Origin: Crocinitomicaceae bacterium
GTDB lineage: Bacteria > Bacteroidota > Bacteroidia > Flavobacteriales_D > Crocinitomicaceae
Direction: 5' to 3'
NCBI GenBank assembly: GCA_013215515.1
Contig: JABSPC010000238.1
Location: 1 to 8,644 of the forward strand
Length of the DNA: 8,644 nt
The notes beneath the pieces are model-generated. The model was not told the origin of the DNA and did no database searches. It saw nothing but the letters and a program-made list of their open reading frames with translations. Below, piece after piece: positions 6,753 through 8,644 of this stretch. A program made the translations under genes and the position numbers. Positions within the stretch are counted from its first letter, which is position 1. The number at the start of each line of letters is the position of its first letter.

Positions 6753-8537
6753 ATGCTAAGAATAATTACTTTTTTTATCGCCCTGCTTGTTTCCCTTTAC
6801 GCACTCAGTCAGCGTGAAACAAGTATATACAGCAATCGCGAACAATCTCAACATATTAAAAGCATCCAGCAAATTTACCAATTGAAGAACATAGGTGAAT
6901 TAAGCCTTCCAAAATTAAATTCAGTATTGAGTGAATTGGTATATAATGGAGATAAAATACATGATTCAATTGCCAAATTGCACATGCACAGATCTTATTT
7001 CGCAACAAAAAAGGATTTAATCAATGGCCTCAAGTCACGCATCAAATTATTATCCAATTACTCTGAACATCTGACATTAGAGGAAATAAGTTCGGCTCAA
7101 ATGAAAGTTGGGAAAACTTACTTCAAACTTAAAAACTATCAGCTCGCTTTAAGTTTTTATGAAAAAGCAGAATCAAATGTTACATCAAGCGACAAAAAAC
7201 AATTGTTCAACTATTACGGCTTGGTCTATTCTAAACTCAATAACTTTACAAAATCGATAGCCTATTTCGAAAAAGCAAAAAGTATGTCTAAGGGTACCAA
7301 AGAATTATTGAGTTCCCTAAACTCCCTAGGGTTTGTCAAATATTTAAACCATGATTTCAAAGGAGCAAAAGAAGACTATAATGAAGCGTTGAATCTATTT
7401 AATTCAAACAATACCAAAATATACAGCCTTCATTTCGCAGTACTTCAAAGTAATATGGCAAGCCTAGAAATTGAAACTGGAAATTTAAAAAAAGGAACAC
7501 AACGATTGTTGGACATTGTGAATTCGAACTTTTTTGAAAACATTGGAAAATTTCAAAAACAAGAAACCTTTATGAAATGTGTCAGAGCATTTTTGAAGAA
7601 TAATGACAGCTTGAATTCGAAGAAATATTTAGACCTGTATCGAGCGACATTAAAGTTTAAAAAGAAGGGAGCAAGTAAAGAACGATTGCTGTACTTCGAG
7701 CTTAAAATTTTATACCATAGCATTTGTGATGAAAGCAGTCTGTCTAAACTTGCTTTTGAAGCCTTTCTTAGTGAGCAAAAAAAATTAACGAAGCTTCAAT
7801 TAAAATTATACAATGCCGCTGGAACGATTACCTCGACATTTTATGAAAATCAAATCGACTTAATAGACAGCAACTTAAAACTGGAAAAACAATCTAGGAA
7901 TGAATTGGACATTTCGAATTCGAGATTGAGCATGCTATTTACCGTTAGCACAGTTCTATTTCTTGTTTTTTCTAGTTTCTTAATTACATGGTTCATTCAA
8001 AAAAGAAGGGTCCAAAAAAGAAACGACCATTTATTGAAATTGAAATCAGCTCTCCTATCTGAGAAAAAAATGTCTAACGATCTAGAAAAACAGATGACGG
8101 AAAAAGACCTAGAGAACCGCAAGTTGGAAATGACTCAAATTCTGAATGAAATACGTGACAACTCATCGCTCTCAGAAGAAGTGACTGACAGGCTCCAACA
8201 GATGAAAAAGAAAGGCGGTGACGTTCAAGGTGATATTTCCCAATTGTTACAATTCATTAAAACCATCCACCGCAACGAGGAATTCAATAAACTAATTGAA
8301 GAAAAATCAAATATTCTACGTTCCGGATTCCGAGAAAAAATTAGCCAGTCATTTGGTCACCTTTCGAAATTGGAAGTTCAATTGTTAATTCTAATCCGTC
8401 TTGGACTAAGTGCTAAAGAAATTGCTCAATTCAAAAATGCCGAAGCATCTTCAATTCGAACGCTAAAGCACCGCCTAAAAGTTAAGATGAACATCCCTAA
8501 AGAAGTTGAACTCTTCAACTTTATCAAAAAAATCTAA
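6753..8537 (+). CDS. TPR-transmembrane-HTH (LuxR/GerE-type) regulatory protein
   Basis: The product has 594 residues. An N-terminal hydrophobic signal-like segment (2-19, ending in ALSQ) suggests export of the sensor part to the periplasm. TPR-type helical repeats fill about 112-300: MKVGKTYFKLKNYQLALSFY (117-136), NYYGLVYSKLNNFTKSIAYF (153-172), SLGFVKYLNHDFKGAKEDYN (191-210), and a weaker unit at about 228-256. A coiled coil (about 367-392) leads to a single transmembrane helix (about 393-415, flanked by QKRR). A second charged coiled coil (about 420-515) follows. The C-terminal HTH (537-581) aligns with LuxR/GerE proteins: LSKLEVQLLILIRLGLSAKE, then IAQF and SIRTLKHRLKVKMNI. The predicted topology is outside TPR, inside DNA-binding domain. 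No kinase or receiver domain is seen, so ligand and targets are unknown. I found no TAnnTTTG promoter in 6608-6752; TAACTTGG near 6695 is an imperfect match. It shares its architecture with the dead gene at 2363-4011. Confidence 0.88.
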   Translation: MLRIITFFIALLVSLYALSQRETSIYSNREQSQHIKSIQQIYQLKNIGELSLPKLNSVLSELVYNGDKIHDSIAKLHMHRSYFATKKDLINGLKSRIKLLSNYSEHLTLEEISSAQMKVGKTYFKLKNYQLALSFYEKAESNVTSSDKKQLFNYYGLVYSKLNNFTKSIAYFEKAKSMSKGTKELLSSLNSLGFVKYLNHDFKGAKEDYNEALNLFNSNNTKIYSLHFAVLQSNMASLEIETGNLKKGTQRLLDIVNSNFFENIGKFQKQETFMKCVRAFLKNNDSLNSKKYLDLYRATLKFKKKGASKERLLYFELKILYHSICDESSLSKLAFEAFLSEQKKLTKLQLKLYNAAGTITSTFYENQIDLIDSNLKLEKQSRNELDISNSRLSMLFTVSTVLFLVFSSFLITWFIQKRRVQKRNDHLLKLKSALLSEKKMSNDLEKQMTEKDLENRKLEMTQILNEIRDNSSLSEEVTDRLQQMKKKGGDVQGDISQLLQFIKTIHRNEEFNKLIEEKSNILRSGFREKISQSFGHLSKLEVQLLILIRLGLSAKEIAQFKNAEASSIRTLKHRLKVKMNIPKEVELFNFIKKI

Positions 8538-8574
8538 TTGTAAGGGAGTGTTCTCTTATTTCTGTCCAAGGGAA

Positions 8575-8592
8575 GTGATTTGTCAAAATCAC
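8575..8592 (+). terminator. Weak hairpin after the regulator gene, possible terminator
   Basis: A perfect 7-base-pair stem GTGATTT/AAATCAC with loop GTCA lies 37 bases after the regulator stop codon. The stem is AT-rich and is followed by mixed AT sequence without a proper T-run, so it is at best a weak intrinsic terminator. The rest of 8538-8644 shows nothing else I can support. Confidence 0.3.
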
Positions 8593-8644
8593 GATTCTAA
8601 ATCTAATTTAATTCTATCCCCAAATTTAATTTTTAATTGCTGAA

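Noticed and set aside
1..8644. CRISPR array, tRNA/rRNA, insertion sequence, toxin-antitoxin or phage defence genes
   Set aside because: Both strands were read for repeats with spacers, cloverleaf/TTCRANYC-type signals, transposase motifs and small paired genes; none was found.

Overview
The window looks like chromosomal DNA of a low-GC member of the Bacteroidota, most likely a flavobacterium-like lineage. Four things point there: secreted proteins ending in type IX secretion system (T9SS) sorting domains, TPR/transmembrane/LuxR-type-HTH regulators, a methionine synthase split into two genes, and promoters of the Bacteroidota form TTTG-N19..21-TAnnTTTG. No tRNA, rRNA, insertion sequence, integrase or CRISPR array is visible.

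Layout. Positions 1-2262 (minus strand) hold a methionine biosynthesis operon. A Bacteroidota-type promoter leads into a well-formed SAM-I (S-box) riboswitch, then the homocysteine-methyltransferase half of MetH, then, overlapping by 14 bases, the folate-binding/cobalamin half, which runs off the left edge. Positions 2300-4526 (plus strand) are a patch of dead genes. A full-length regulator of the TPR-transmembrane-HTH type carries seven in-frame stops and at least two frameshifts. It is followed by a stub of a T9SS-secreted protein whose middle is missing, still preceded by an apparently intact promoter. An intrinsic terminator at 4581-4616 closes this patch.

Positions 4655-6607 form a tight two-gene unit: a secreted CotH-family kinase-like protein with a T9SS tail, and, 3 bases later, a small integral-membrane lipid kinase of the DgkA/undecaprenol kinase family. 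Positions 6753-8537 encode an intact TPR-transmembrane-HTH regulator of the same architecture as the dead one. The window ends in about 100 bases of non-coding DNA with one small hairpin.

How the parts relate. The left operon is a self-contained, SAM-controlled route for methylating homocysteine. The rest is an envelope/secretion neighbourhood with turnover: one regulator plus one secreted protein have decayed, while a similar regulator and a different secreted protein remain intact. I see no convincing evidence of an undescribed defence or mobile system. The most instructive points are the promoter-riboswitch-split-metH arrangement and the side-by-side dead and living regulators.
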